Shown: in pieces, positions 1-7,195 of the stretch
Position numbering within the stretch: the stretch's first letter is position 1
How the letters are laid out: each line of letters starts with the position of its first letter
Translations under genes and position numbers: made by a program
Notes under the pieces: model-generated
What the model saw: only the letters and a program-made list of their open reading frames with translations
What the model was told of the DNA's origin: nothing
The model's database searches: none
Origin: an uncultured Muribaculaceae bacterium
Lineage (GTDB): Bacteria; Bacteroidota; Bacteroidia; Bacteroidales; Muribaculaceae
NCBI GenBank assembly: GCA_910586455.1
Contig: CAJUHX010000030.1
Location: forward strand, 1-23,119
Direction of reading: 5' to 3'
Length of the DNA stretch: 23,119 nt

Positions 1-1
1 T

Positions 2-757
2 TTTTATGCAGATAAACAGCGAACTTCATTCACCCTGGCAACAACAAAGAAGGACGTGTCGTGGGCTACAATAGGTAGTGAAAAATCCAGTCAAAACACG
101 AATTCGGAGCTCTACAAAAATAATTTTGCCGACCAGACTGTAAATGGCAAAGTTTGCGCTGTAGCAACTGTCGATGATTTCATGGCATTGAAGAACGCAA
201 CCGAGCAGGGTTACGGTGTACTTTATGGCGACGGAGCTACCGAGGTTCAGGACGACCTTAACAAGGCATACGGTTATCAGCGTAATGTAAATGGAGATGC
301 AGACTCGCAATATGGTATGCGCGGTTGTTTTGCGTACGTTGCCAAGGAAGGTGACGCACTACGTGGTTACCATGTTTTCTTCCCTATCGGTGCATCGGGC
401 TACGGGCATCGTAAGCATAGCACATCTCGCGGACTTGGAACCGAAAGCGTTGATGGAACGCTAAGGTACTCATGTGGACGTACAGCGCAAAATACATCAG
501 CAGCTATGCCTCTGTTCTTCGACTTGTATATGCGCCCGGGTGCTATTTACTGGGCTAAGCGGGTTGGAACGACTACTAATGCTAATACCGGCAAACCCGA
601 ACCGGCGGTTGCTCTGGATATCAATTATTTTACGTTTGACTTCAATTATCTGCCGCCTACCAATATTTTTCAGAAGGTTGATCCGACAATCTATGATCAG
701 ACACTAATTGATTTCCAGAATTCCGATGCCTGTTTCGTACGCTGCGTAGACCGTTAG
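2..757 (+). CDS. C-terminal part of a secreted/surface Bacteroidales protein (5' truncated by window edge)
   Basis: The frame is open from base 2 to a TAG at 755-757, giving 251 visible residues. The 5' end lies outside the window, so the GTG at 56 is not a believable start. The C-terminal half carries a module I recall from many Bacteroidales secreted proteins of DUF4906/fimbrillin-like type: a GMRGCF segment, then FFPIGASGYGHRK, a short GTLRYSCGR stretch, and PLFFDLYMRPGAIYW. The segment just before it (VATVDDFMALKNATEQGYG) fits the same pattern. No lipobox or anchor can be seen because the N-terminus is missing. The next gene starts 2 nt after the stop, so the two are probably cotranscribed. 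The role is unknown; surface exposure or adhesion is inference from family recollection only. Confidence 0.6.
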   Translation, partial: FYADKQRTSFTLATTKKDVSWATIGSEKSSQNTNSELYKNNFADQTVNGKVCAVATVDDFMALKNATEQGYGVLYGDGATEVQDDLNKAYGYQRNVNGDADSQYGMRGCFAYVAKEGDALRGYHVFFPIGASGYGHRKHSTSRGLGTESVDGTLRYSCGRTAQNTSAAMPLFFDLYMRPGAIYWAKRVGTTTNANTGKPEPAVALDINYFTFDFNYLPPTNIFQKVDPTIYDQTLIDFQNSDACFVRCVDR

Positions 758-759
758 AG

Positions 760-1575
760 ATGAATTTGAAAAAGTTAATCTTCATATTAATAGGCATGGC
801 CGGTTCGCTTGCCCTTTGCGGGCGCGAACTGGCTTTGCCGTCTATACCTTCCGAGTTGCGTACGGCGCCGCTGAGGGCCGCATGGCTGCTGGAACACTTC
901 TGGGACAATATGGATTTCAACGACTCCGCAGCTGTGGCAGACCGCGAGTTTATGGGCCGGAATTTCGCCGACTTCATGTCGGTGATGCCCGTGGCCGACA
1001 GCTGTGCGCGCCGTCGGGCGGTCGAGGTCGTGGTGCGCCGGGCCGCCGTGAGCAGCTTCGCCGCCAACGAGCTGTCGCTCCTCACCGAAGGCTACCTGCT
1101 CGACCGCCGTTCGCCGGTAGCCGACGACGAGCTGTACCTGCTATTTGCCGACGCTATGCTGGCTGCCGACTATCCGCGCCGCGAAGCAATTGAGTTTATG
1201 CGCCGCATGACCGCGCAGTGCCGCCCGGGCACAGAGGCTCCGGACTTTGAATTCACTGCCCGCGATGGACGCAATGGCCGTCTGAGCGATTACCGCGGCC
1301 GGCAGGTGTTGCTGCTTTTTTACAGTCCGGACTGCAACGAATGTCGGGCAGAGATTGCGCAGCTGAAGGCCGACACAACTCTGACTGCAGCCATAGCGTC
1401 GGGGCAGACCGTGGTGCTGGCCGTATACGGCGGCTCGGACGAGCAGATATGGCGAGCCGGTCAAATCCTGCCCCCCGAATGGATTGACGCCCTCTCGCCG
1501 GACATCGACGAACTTTATCCAATTGGCGCCCTGCCGCGTCAGTTCCATATCACACCCCAAGGCATATTGGAGTAA
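760..1575 (+). CDS. Thioredoxin-like (DUF5106/TlpA-type) exported protein, possibly shortened at C-terminus
   Basis: This 271-residue protein begins with a hydrophobic signal segment (residues 5-20). A helical, Arg-rich middle region (about 30-150) of the kind seen in DUF5106 proteins follows. A thioredoxin fold begins near PGTEAPDFEF (156-164), with the redox motif at residues 190-197 (PDCNECRA; Cys192 and Cys195). A periplasmic thiol-disulfide role is inferred from the fold. The protein ends at ALPRQFHITPQGILE, at the place where TlpA-type proteins have the cis-Pro loop followed by a last strand and helix, so about 15-20 expected residues are missing. A pair of inverted hairpins lies immediately downstream. 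The start ATG lies 2 nt after the previous stop. GC content is clearly higher than in the upstream gene. Confidence 0.7.
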   Translation: MNLKKLIFILIGMAGSLALCGRELALPSIPSELRTAPLRAAWLLEHFWDNMDFNDSAAVADREFMGRNFADFMSVMPVADSCARRRAVEVVVRRAAVSSFAANELSLLTEGYLLDRRSPVADDELYLLFADAMLAADYPRREAIEFMRRMTAQCRPGTEAPDFEFTARDGRNGRLSDYRGRQVLLLFYSPDCNECRAEIAQLKADTTLTAAIASGQTVVLAVYGGSDEQIWRAGQILPPEWIDALSPDIDELYPIGALPRQFHITPQGILE

Positions 1576-1581
1576 CACTGT

Positions 1582-1667
1582 GTATCCCCCGTCGTCCCGA
1601 CTGGGGTGCCTCCACCAAGGTTGTGGCCCCGCGTGTGTGTTCGCCCGTCGGGACGACGGGCGGGTAC
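1582..1667. repeat. REPIN-like element: two inverted hairpins with GTA...TAC ends
   Basis: The left hairpin spans 1586-1606: 9-position stem, loop TCC, one C/T mismatch. The right hairpin spans 1642-1662: perfect 9-bp stem CGCCCGTCG/CGACGGGCG, loop GGA. The two are inverted copies sharing a perfect 14-bp inverted repeat (CCCGTCGTCCCGAC at 1588-1601 against 1647-1660), and they are separated by about 35 nt. Both outer edges read GTA(C/T)CC going inwards. Two inverted REP-like palindromes within about 100 bp is the architecture of REPINs, which RAYT transposases mobilise in other bacteria. No second copy exists in this window, so dispersal in the genome is untested. It has no following U-run, so it is not a canonical intrinsic terminator. 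Confidence 0.6.
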
Positions 1668-1766
1668 AAGCAAAGTGATTACCACGCCGTGCCGGATAAA
1701 ATATATTGGTAGAAATGTAATTTTTACCTTTTTTATGCGTCATATAAAGGTAAACATTATTATAAT

Positions 1767-2705
1767 ATGGATTCTATAATCAAAGCAGAACACATTACCA
1801 AGGCTTTTACCAATCACACCGCTCTCGACGATGTATCGCTCGAAGTGCCGCGCGGAAAAGTCTACGGACTGCTTGGCCCTAACGGAGCAGGCAAGACAAC
1901 TCTGATTCGAATAATCAATCATATCACCGCCCCCGACAGCGGTACAGTACTGTTTAATGGTCATCAGCTCACAGCCGCCGATGTGGTGAATATTGGCTAT
2001 CTGCCAGAGGAACGCGGTCTGTACAAAAAAATGAAGGTTGGCGAGCAGGCCCTGTTCTTCGCCCGCCTGAAGGGGCTGAGCAAGCACGATGCCGAGCAGG
2101 CCCTGCGCCGGTGGTTCGAACGCCTGGAGATTTCCGACTGGTGGGATAAGAAGGTGGAAGAACTGTCGAAAGGTATGGCCCAGAAGGTACAGTTCATAGT
2201 CACGGTGCTTCATAAGCCCGAACTGCTAATATTCGACGAGCCATTCTCGGGCTTCGACCCCATTAACGCCAATGTACTCAAACGCGAGATTCTCAAACTG
2301 CGCGACGAAGGCGCAACCGTGATATTCTCGACCCACAACATGTCGAGTGTCGAAGAACTGTGCGACTCCATAACCCTTATCAACAAGAGCCACGACATAC
2401 TCAGTGGCAGCGTGGCCGAGCTGCGTCGCCGCTTCAGCGACAACAGTATGGAGATGCGCTTCCGCGGCGACTTCGCCTCGCTGCAGGCCGCCCTCGGCTC
2501 AGAGGTGGCATCGGTGGAAGCTCTGCCCCCCGACCGCGACGGAAACCTCGGCGCCAAACTGCGCCTGAACACCTCCGACGATATGCGCCGGGTGATTTCG
2601 CTGGCCAACAGTGCGATAGAACTGCGCGGGTTCAACGAACTCCTGCCGTCGATGGACGATATATTTATCAAAACCGTAGAAGCATCTAACACCAAGCAGC
2701 AATGA
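1767..2705 (+). CDS. ABC transporter ATP-binding protein, NatA/DUF4162 type
   Basis: This 312-residue protein is the ATPase subunit of an ABC-2 exporter. Visible motifs are Walker A GPNGAGKTT (37-45), a Q-loop region IGYLPEERGLY (76-86), a signature sequence degenerated to LSKGM (133-137), Walker B LLIFDEP (153-159) and the H-loop STHNM. The C-terminal third (about 215-300) matches the DUF4162 extension found on NatA-like ATPases. It should energise the permease encoded immediately downstream, whose ATG overlaps this stop (ATGA), a sign of translational coupling. The start ATG follows an A/T-rich leader without a Shine-Dalgarno motif. The substrate is unknown; Na+ export is known only for the B. 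subtilis NatAB prototype. Confidence 0.9.
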   Translation: MDSIIKAEHITKAFTNHTALDDVSLEVPRGKVYGLLGPNGAGKTTLIRIINHITAPDSGTVLFNGHQLTAADVVNIGYLPEERGLYKKMKVGEQALFFARLKGLSKHDAEQALRRWFERLEISDWWDKKVEELSKGMAQKVQFIVTVLHKPELLIFDEPFSGFDPINANVLKREILKLRDEGATVIFSTHNMSSVEELCDSITLINKSHDILSGSVAELRRRFSDNSMEMRFRGDFASLQAALGSEVASVEALPPDRDGNLGAKLRLNTSDDMRRVISLANSAIELRGFNELLPSMDDIFIKTVEASNTKQQ

Positions 2706-3955
2706 ATTCACCGCTCTCAATTATAGTATCGCGCGAATATCTCGAGCGCGTAAAGCGAAAAAGCTTTATAATCACCACTATACTTATGCCCCTGTTTATG
2801 CTGGGCCTCATGGTGGTGCCGGCTCTGATAGCCATGGTATCAACCCCCGACGAACAGCGTATAGCCGTAATCGACAACAGCGGACTGCTGGCCGCACGCC
2901 TGCAGAACAGCAGCGAGGTGAGCTTTACAGCCGTTGACTCAGACCTCGACGCCGCCAAGGCCGACGAACAATACTACGGCGTGCTCGAAATAGGGCGCGA
3001 CGTGGTCGACAATCCGTCGGACGTGCGGCTCTACACCCACGGCCCCGCCTCGATGATGGTAGAGCAGTTTATCAGCGGACAGCTTGAGTCGGGCATAGAG
3101 TCGATACGCCTCGGACGCTACAACATCGACAATCTGGAGCAGATACTCAACAGTGTGCATGCCAAAGTGGCACTCAGCACCATGCGCATCGACAAGGCCG
3201 ACGAAGAAACCTCGTCGGGTCTGAGCTACGGCATGGGCCTTGCGATGGCATTCATACTCTACATGATTATTCTGATGTACGGCCAGATGGTAATGACCTC
3301 GATTATAGAGGAAAAGAACAACCGTGTGCTCGAGATAGTGGTTTCGTCGGTGAAGCCGTCGGTGCTTATGGCCGGCAAAATTATCGGCGTAGGACTTGTG
3401 GCGCTGACACAGATACTTATCTGGGCCGCGATAGTATTGTCGTTTACTGTATGGGCCATGCCGGCAATAATCGGTTCATTGTCCGGTGTAGACTCCGACT
3501 TTGCCGGAGTGCTGTCGCAGCTTGGCGATGCCGGCTATGTGGCAATGCTGTTCGTGTATATGATACTGTTTCTGGTGGGCGGTTATCTGTTCTATTCGTC
3601 GATATATGCGGCCATAGGTTCGGCGGTCGACAACATACAGGATGCCAGCCAGCTGCAGATGGTGGCCGTGCTGCCCATAATCATAGGCTTTGTGCTGGCG
3701 CCGTCGGTAATCAACAACCCGTCGTCGGGGGCGGCCTTCTGGGGCTCGATTGTGCCCTTTACCTCTCCCATGGTGATGATGGCCCGCATACCTTTCGGCA
3801 TACCGCTGTGGGAGATACTGGTGTCGCTGGTGCTGCTATATGCCTCGTCGGTGGCTCTGATATGGCTTGCCGCCAAAATCTACCGCGTAGGCATATTCAT
3901 GTACGGCAAGAAACCCACCTTCGGCGAACTCCTTCGCTGGGCCCGCTATAAGTAA
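2702..3955 (+). CDS. ABC-2 type transporter permease, NatB-like
   Basis: This 417-residue inner-membrane protein has the NatB layout. A first transmembrane helix (about 22-46) follows the cytoplasmic RVKRKSF segment. An extracytoplasmic domain of about 130 residues comes next, and then a cluster of about five helices starting near residue 175. The hallmark cytoplasmic loop EEKNNRVLEIVVSSVKPS, typical of ABC-2 permeases, follows the second helix. The ATG overlaps the ATPase stop by 4 nt, so the two subunits form one transcription unit. A strong hairpin lies just after the stop. The transported substrate cannot be read from sequence. Confidence 0.9.
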   Translation: MNSPLSIIVSREYLERVKRKSFIITTILMPLFMLGLMVVPALIAMVSTPDEQRIAVIDNSGLLAARLQNSSEVSFTAVDSDLDAAKADEQYYGVLEIGRDVVDNPSDVRLYTHGPASMMVEQFISGQLESGIESIRLGRYNIDNLEQILNSVHAKVALSTMRIDKADEETSSGLSYGMGLAMAFILYMIILMYGQMVMTSIIEEKNNRVLEIVVSSVKPSVLMAGKIIGVGLVALTQILIWAAIVLSFTVWAMPAIIGSLSGVDSDFAGVLSQLGDAGYVAMLFVYMILFLVGGYLFYSSIYAAIGSAVDNIQDASQLQMVAVLPIIIGFVLAPSVINNPSSGAAFWGSIVPFTSPMVMMARIPFGIPLWEILVSLVLLYASSVALIWLAAKIYRVGIFMYGKKPTFGELLRWARYK

Positions 3956-3960
3956 GCCGC

Positions 3961-3990
3961 GGGAGTGGAGGCATTCATGCCTCCACTCCC
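3961..3990 (+). terminator. Perfect 13-bp hairpin after ABC exporter operon (probable terminator)
   Basis: GGGAGTGGAGGCA (3961-3973), loop TTCA, and TGCCTCCACTCCC (3978-3990) pair perfectly. The hairpin starts 5 nt after the permease stop. The following sequence (CGAATGCTGTTAATAATAAT) is only moderately T-rich, so termination efficiency is uncertain. GCATTC in the hairpin top (3971-3976) could alternatively pair with GAATGC at 3992-3997. Confidence 0.55.
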
Positions 3991-4059
3991 CGAATGCTGT
4001 TAATAATAATAAAAACGTAAAAAAAGAGTCTTGAAAATCGTTTAAACCTGCGGACGCAC

Positions 4060-4090
4060 TTTCGTGTATCGAAAAAAAATCGTAACTTTG
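4060..4090 (+). promoter_or_regulatory. Bacteroidetes housekeeping promoter of rpoD
   Basis: A -33-like TTTC (4060-4063), a 19-nt spacer and a perfect -7 box TAACTTTG (4083-4090) match the TTTG/TAnnTTTG consensus. The rpoD ATG lies 25 nt beyond the box, leaving a leader of about 20 nt. The sigma factor is therefore probably transcribed by its own product. Confidence 0.75.
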
Positions 4091-4115
4091 CACGCTTAAT
4101 CCGGATATAAGAGAT

Positions 4116-4976
4116 ATGAGACAACTAAAGATTACAAAATCAATTACAAACCGTGAGAGCGCTTCGCTCGACAAATATCTGCAGGAAATCGGCCGCGAAG
4201 AGCTGATTTCGGTAGAAGAGGAAGTAGAGCTGGCACAACGTATCAAGCAGGATGACCAGGAAGCGCTCGAAAAACTCACAAGGGCAAATCTGCGCTTCGT
4301 AGTGTCGGTGGCCAAGCAGTACCAGAACCAGGGTCTTGCGCTTCCCGACCTTATCAACGAAGGAAATCTTGGTCTGATAAAGGCCGCCCGTAAATTTGAT
4401 GAAACACGCGGTTTCAAATTTATCTCATACGCCGTATGGTGGATTCGCCAGTCGATTCTGCAGGCTCTGGCCGAGCAGTCGCGTATTGTGCGTCTGCCGC
4501 TTAACCAGGTTGGCTCGCTGAACAAGATCGGCAAGGCTCTGTCGAAATTCGAGCAGGAAAACGAACGCCGCCCGTCGGCCGAGGAACTTGCCGAATCGCT
4601 GGGTGTGCCTGAAGACAAAATCGCCGACACCCTGAAAGTTTCGGGTCGCCACATATCGGTAGACGCGCCTTTTGTGGAAGGCGAGGACAACAGTCTGCTC
4701 GACGTGCTTACCAACGACGATTCGCCCATGGCCGACGCCACTCTCAACCAGGAGTCGCTCTCCAACGAAGTTGAGCGAGCCCTGCGCCAGCTGCACGAGC
4801 GCGAACGCGAGATTCTGAAGATGTTCTTCGGCATCGGTTGTCAGGAAATGACCCTGGAGGAAATCGGCGCCAAGTTCGACCTCACCCGCGAGCGTGTGCG
4901 TCAGATTAAAGAGAAAGCCATCCGCCGTCTGAAAGGTCAGCGCAGCCGTCTGCTCAAGAGCTATCTCGGCTCGTAA
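4116..4976 (+). CDS. rpoD: RNA polymerase primary sigma factor
   Basis: This 286-residue protein is the housekeeping sigma factor that directs RNA polymerase to the -33/-7 promoters seen in this window. Region 1.2 begins near SLDKYLQEIGREELIS. Region 2 contains LPDLINEGNLGLIKAARKFD and the -10-melting segment FKFISYAVWWIRQSI. Region 3 follows, and region 4 has the helix-turn-helix TLEEIGAKFDLTRERVRQIK near the C-terminus. As in other Bacteroidetes primary sigmas, region 1.1 is absent and the total length is about 290 residues. It is monocistronic, with its own promoter, and a bidirectional terminator separates it from the convergent gene downstream. Confidence 0.97.
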   Translation: MRQLKITKSITNRESASLDKYLQEIGREELISVEEEVELAQRIKQDDQEALEKLTRANLRFVVSVAKQYQNQGLALPDLINEGNLGLIKAARKFDETRGFKFISYAVWWIRQSILQALAEQSRIVRLPLNQVGSLNKIGKALSKFEQENERRPSAEELAESLGVPEDKIADTLKVSGRHISVDAPFVEGEDNSLLDVLTNDDSPMADATLNQESLSNEVERALRQLHEREREILKMFFGIGCQEMTLEEIGAKFDLTRERVRQIKEKAIRRLKGQRSRLLKSYLGS

Positions 4977-5006
4977 TCAGCCACACATACGGATAAAAAA
5001 ATTGAT

Positions 5007-5035
5007 AGCGCCCCTGATTGTGAATCAGGAGCGCT
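5007..5035. terminator. Bidirectional intrinsic terminator between rpoD and the beta-barrel gene
   Basis: AGCGCCCCTGATT (5007-5019), loop GTG, and AATCAGGAGCGCT (5023-5035) pair in 12 of 13 positions. The stem is followed by AATTTATTTTGT on the plus strand and preceded by an A-tract (4994-5002) that becomes a T-tract on the minus strand. It lies between two convergent stops. Confidence 0.85.
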
Positions 5036-5057
5036 AATTTATTTTGTGGTTGTGACG

Positions 5058-5594
5058 TTAAAAGTTGATGCCGATTTTTATGGTGGCCATGTGCAGGTCG
5101 GAGTGGGTTACGATGGCATCAGGATTGTCGCGATGCTGAATAAAGCTGTAGCCGATACTCATGTATGAACTGAACTTGGCCGTGCGGGCAAAGTTTATGC
5201 CCAGGCCGCTATAGGCATACGCGCCGGTAGACTGCTGATTGTTCTCCATATAGTTGAAGCCCACGCCGCCTTTGAGGTCGAGAAACAGCAGACGTGGAAG
5301 GGTATGGAAGTCAGTTGCAATCCGTACATATACCGGAAAAGTGCGGCATGAGTTCGACACCATGATGTCGGCTCCTGTTCCGATGCCTGCGAATTTGAGC
5401 CAGCGGTAGCGGATGCCGAACGACAGGTTGAAGTCGAACGACGACATGTCGTTGCCGCTGAGGTCGACCGAGCCGCCTGTTTCAGCACCCCATGCAAACC
5501 GGGGCCGTGTGTGCATGGCCGCATCCGGTGTTTCGGCAGCCCGTGCCGGCAGTATGGCACACAGCATCAGTATCAGAAATAGCAGTTTTTTCAT
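5058..5594 (-). CDS. Small outer-membrane beta-barrel protein
   Basis: This 178-residue protein has a classical signal peptide (MKKLLFLILMLCAILPARA, predicted cut after ARA). The rest consists of alternating hydrophobic/polar strands with many Gly and aromatic residues (for example FNLSFGIRYRW, LLFLDLKGGVGFNY, SSYMSIGYSF), and the protein ends in Phe. That pattern and length fit an outer-membrane beta-barrel with about eight strands. The ATG lies 12 nt after the prmA stop, so it is probably the last gene of that transcript and ends at the bidirectional terminator. No specific function can be assigned; a transporter-independent structural or opacity-like role is only one possibility. Confidence 0.75.
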   Translation of the reverse strand: MKKLLFLILMLCAILPARAAETPDAAMHTRPRFAWGAETGGSVDLSGNDMSSFDFNLSFGIRYRWLKFAGIGTGADIMVSNSCRTFPVYVRIATDFHTLPRLLFLDLKGGVGFNYMENNQQSTGAYAYSGLGINFARTAKFSSYMSIGYSFIQHRDNPDAIVTHSDLHMATIKIGINF

Positions 5595-5606
5595 TTTAGG
5601 TGGAAG

Positions 5607-6461
5607 TCAGGCTTGTGTGAGTACCAGGCAACTCCAGGGGTCGCCTTCGGGCGATACGGTGCGTGCCGCCTCAGTGAGGCCGTAGGGCGCGGCAGCCTCG
5701 AGTACAACGGAGATGTCGTGCTCGTAGAATCCGCTGAGCAGCATCATGCCTCCGGGGCGCAGTCGCTCGGCGTAGGCGGCTATGTCGGCGGTTATTACAT
5801 TGCGGTTGATGTTGGCCACGAATACATCGGCCGGAGCTACGTCGGCCAGTGCCGAGGCGTCGCTGTTGATGAGTTTGATATGCTGCTGAGAGTTCAGAGC
5901 TATGTTGTCGACAGCGTTAGCATATGCAAAGCTGTCGATTTCTATGCCTGTCACAGGCGTCGCGCCGCGCATGGCGGCCAAAATGGCCAGGATGCCGGTG
6001 CCGGTACCCATGTCGATAAGACTTTTGCCTTTGAGGTCCATCTGAAGCAGGTGAGTGAGTATCAGGGTGGTGGTGGCGTGGTGGCCGGTGCCGAAGGCCA
6101 TCTTTGGGTCGATTACGATGTCGTATTCGGCCCGGGGCACATCGGAGTGAAACGAACTATGTACCACACAGCGCCCGGCAATTACTATGGGCTTGAAGTA
6201 GTTGCGTTCCCACTCCTGGTTCCAGTCGCGGCCTTCGATGAGCTTGTGGCTGACTGCGGCCACCGGCCCGAGCGGAAAGTCGGCCAAAACACGTTCGACG
6301 GCTTCAGCCGAGAACAGGGCGGAAGGCACATAGGCTGTCAGGCCCGAAGCGTCGGGAACAAAACTTTCGTAAGCCTCGTCGGCGAGCATGCCGGCCAGCA
6401 GGTCGGTGGCGTCTTCCGAGGCGTTGTCTATATCAATTCGCAGTTCGTAGTAATCGTTCAT
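5607..6461 (-). CDS. prmA: Ribosomal protein L11 methyltransferase
   Basis: PrmA uses S-adenosylmethionine to methylate ribosomal protein L11 in the cytoplasm. The protein shows the PrmA signature IDPKMAFGTGHHATT, the SAM-binding motif I IDMGTGTGILAILAA, and the motif IV-like ANINRNV. The N-terminal substrate-binding domain begins MNDYYELRIDID. I chose the ATG at 6461 (284 residues). A TTG 21 nt upstream would extend the frame, but it overlaps the -7 box of the likely promoter and adds residues unlike the family start. A beta-barrel gene follows after 12 nt; the 85-residue protein gene ends 48 nt upstream. Confidence 0.93.
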   Translation of the reverse strand: MNDYYELRIDIDNASEDATDLLAGMLADEAYESFVPDASGLTAYVPSALFSAEAVERVLADFPLGPVAAVSHKLIEGRDWNQEWERNYFKPIVIAGRCVVHSSFHSDVPRAEYDIVIDPKMAFGTGHHATTTLILTHLLQMDLKGKSLIDMGTGTGILAILAAMRGATPVTGIEIDSFAYANAVDNIALNSQQHIKLINSDASALADVAPADVFVANINRNVITADIAAYAERLRPGGMMLLSGFYEHDISVVLEAAAPYGLTEAARTVSPEGDPWSCLVLTQA

Positions 6462-6479
6462 AGTGGTGCTAATTTGCCA

Positions 6480-6487
6480 CAAAATTA
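6480..6487 (-). promoter_or_regulatory. Probable -7 box for prmA
   Basis: TAATTTTG on the minus strand (6487 to 6480) matches TAnnTTTG and ends 18 nt before the prmA ATG. No good TTTG -33 element is visible at the expected spacing, so this is a half-site call. Confidence 0.45.
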
Positions 6488-6509
6488 ACGAAAAAAAACG
6501 AAACTATGT

Positions 6510-6767
6510 CTATTTTTCGGAAAAAATAGGCTTGATTCGGCGGTATATCTTAATGGCTAAAACGGCATAGTCGATAAAGCTCAGGGTGCCGAACAGCATG
6601 CGTGCGTTGCGCATCGAAATGAGCTTATTCTCGTTTTTGATGCTGCGGGCAGTATCGGCGAGCCGTGTTTTCTGAGCTTCGATACGTGCCTGTGTCCGCA
6701 CACGCTGATATACCAGCTGGTCGAAGTCGTAGCCTCTCCAATTATTGTTTTTGGCGGATTCGTTCAT
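6510..6767 (-). CDS. Small basic protein, YqjK-like in position and layout
   Basis: This 85-residue protein has no match I can name with certainty. The N-terminal half is charged and helical (RVRTQARIEAQKTRLADTA), suggesting a short coiled coil. The C-terminal half is a mildly hydrophobic amphipathic segment (MLFGTLSFIDYAVLAIKIYR) ending in basic residues. Its ATG overlaps the stop of the YqjE-like gene upstream by 4 nt. In E. coli the small protein YqjK sits directly after YqjE and has a similar coil-then-hydrophobic layout. A peripheral membrane role next to its neighbour is inference from context. Confidence 0.65.
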   Translation of the reverse strand: MNESAKNNNWRGYDFDQLVYQRVRTQARIEAQKTRLADTARSIKNENKLISMRNARMLFGTLSFIDYAVLAIKIYRRIKPIFSEK

Positions 6768-7120
6768 TTTTCAGGCTTGGGTGCTAACAGCCGCGACAGA
6801 TAGCGGCATATCGGGTTGAGAATAAGTTGACGCTTGAAAATAATTATCACCAGTACCAGCACTATGTAGAAACATGCCACCCACAGATATGCGAAGTGCT
6901 CGGCTATGGTGGTGGCCAGCAGGTGGCCAATGCCAATGGTGATGAAAAACAGCGCCATAGAGCCGAATATAATCAGCAGTGCGCCGTACACGATTGCGGT
7001 GCCGAGCAGGGTGAGTTTCTCGGTAGTGGTGAGGCGCGCGCTTTCGAGGTGCAGTAAGGTGAATCTGCGCAGGGTAGCGTAGATGCGTTTGAGTGATTCG
7101 TTTGTGGTTCTGTCGCTCAT
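6764..7120 (-). CDS. Phage-holin-family (YqjE-type) membrane protein
   Basis: This 118-residue protein has two long transmembrane helices (about 42-72 and 78-100 from the chosen start) flanked by basic segments, and a charged helical N-terminus (NESLKRIYATLRRFTLLHLE). That is the layout of the YqjE/Phage_holin_3_6 family; despite the name, these are chromosomal membrane proteins and not lysis proteins. An upstream ATG at 7165 exists in frame but lies inside a terminator stem, so I place the start at 7120 (MSDRTTNES). It overlaps the next gene by ATGA. Its neighbours are two YtxH-like proteins upstream and a small basic protein downstream, a grouping that resembles E. coli yqjD-yqjE-yqjK. Confidence 0.75.
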   Translation of the reverse strand: MSDRTTNESLKRIYATLRRFTLLHLESARLTTTEKLTLLGTAIVYGALLIIFGSMALFFITIGIGHLLATTIAEHFAYLWVACFYIVLVLVIIIFKRQLILNPICRYLSRLLAPKPEK

Positions 7121-7144
7121 AATGCTTGGTGATGAATTAAAAGG

Positions 7145-7181
7145 GGGCCGCGGATTCGCCGCCATGGCAATTCCGCGGCCC
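7145..7181 (-). terminator. Intrinsic terminator after the YtxH pair
   Basis: On the minus strand GGGCCGCGGA (7181 to 7172) pairs with TCCGCGGCCC (7154 to 7145), a 10-bp GC-rich stem with a 17-nt loop. It is followed by CCTTTTAATTC, a short T-tract. It lies between the second YtxH gene and the YqjE-like gene, so expression of the latter may depend on partial readthrough. Confidence 0.75.
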
Positions 7182-7195
7182 TTCCCGGTTGTAAT

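Noticed and set aside
56..58. GTG as the start of the first gene
   Set aside because: The frame is open to the window edge and the domain pattern begins upstream, so the gene is simply cut by the window.
1586..1662. Plain intrinsic terminator reading of the hairpin pair at 1586-1662
   Set aside because: There is no U-tract after either hairpin, and the two-fold inverted arrangement with matching edges is not needed for a terminator.
3836..4834. 332-codon minus-strand open frame opposite rpoD
   Set aside because: Very Ser/Arg-rich low-information translation, antisense to an unmistakable sigma factor, and it crosses the rpoD promoter.
6462..6482. TTG start for prmA
   Set aside because: It overlaps the likely -7 box; ATG 6461 gives the usual PrmA N-terminus.
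5613..6488. 291-codon plus-strand open frame opposite prmA
   Set aside because: Mirror of a GC-rich gene; the minus strand carries all PrmA motifs.
6764..7120. Holin as evidence of a prophage
   Set aside because: The YqjE/Phage_holin_3_6 family is chromosomal, and no endolysin, structural or integration genes are nearby.
7121..7165. N-terminal extension of the YqjE-like gene from ATG 7165
   Set aside because: That ATG lies within the loop and stem of an intrinsic terminator, and the extra residues (Pro/Ser-rich) do not suit the family.
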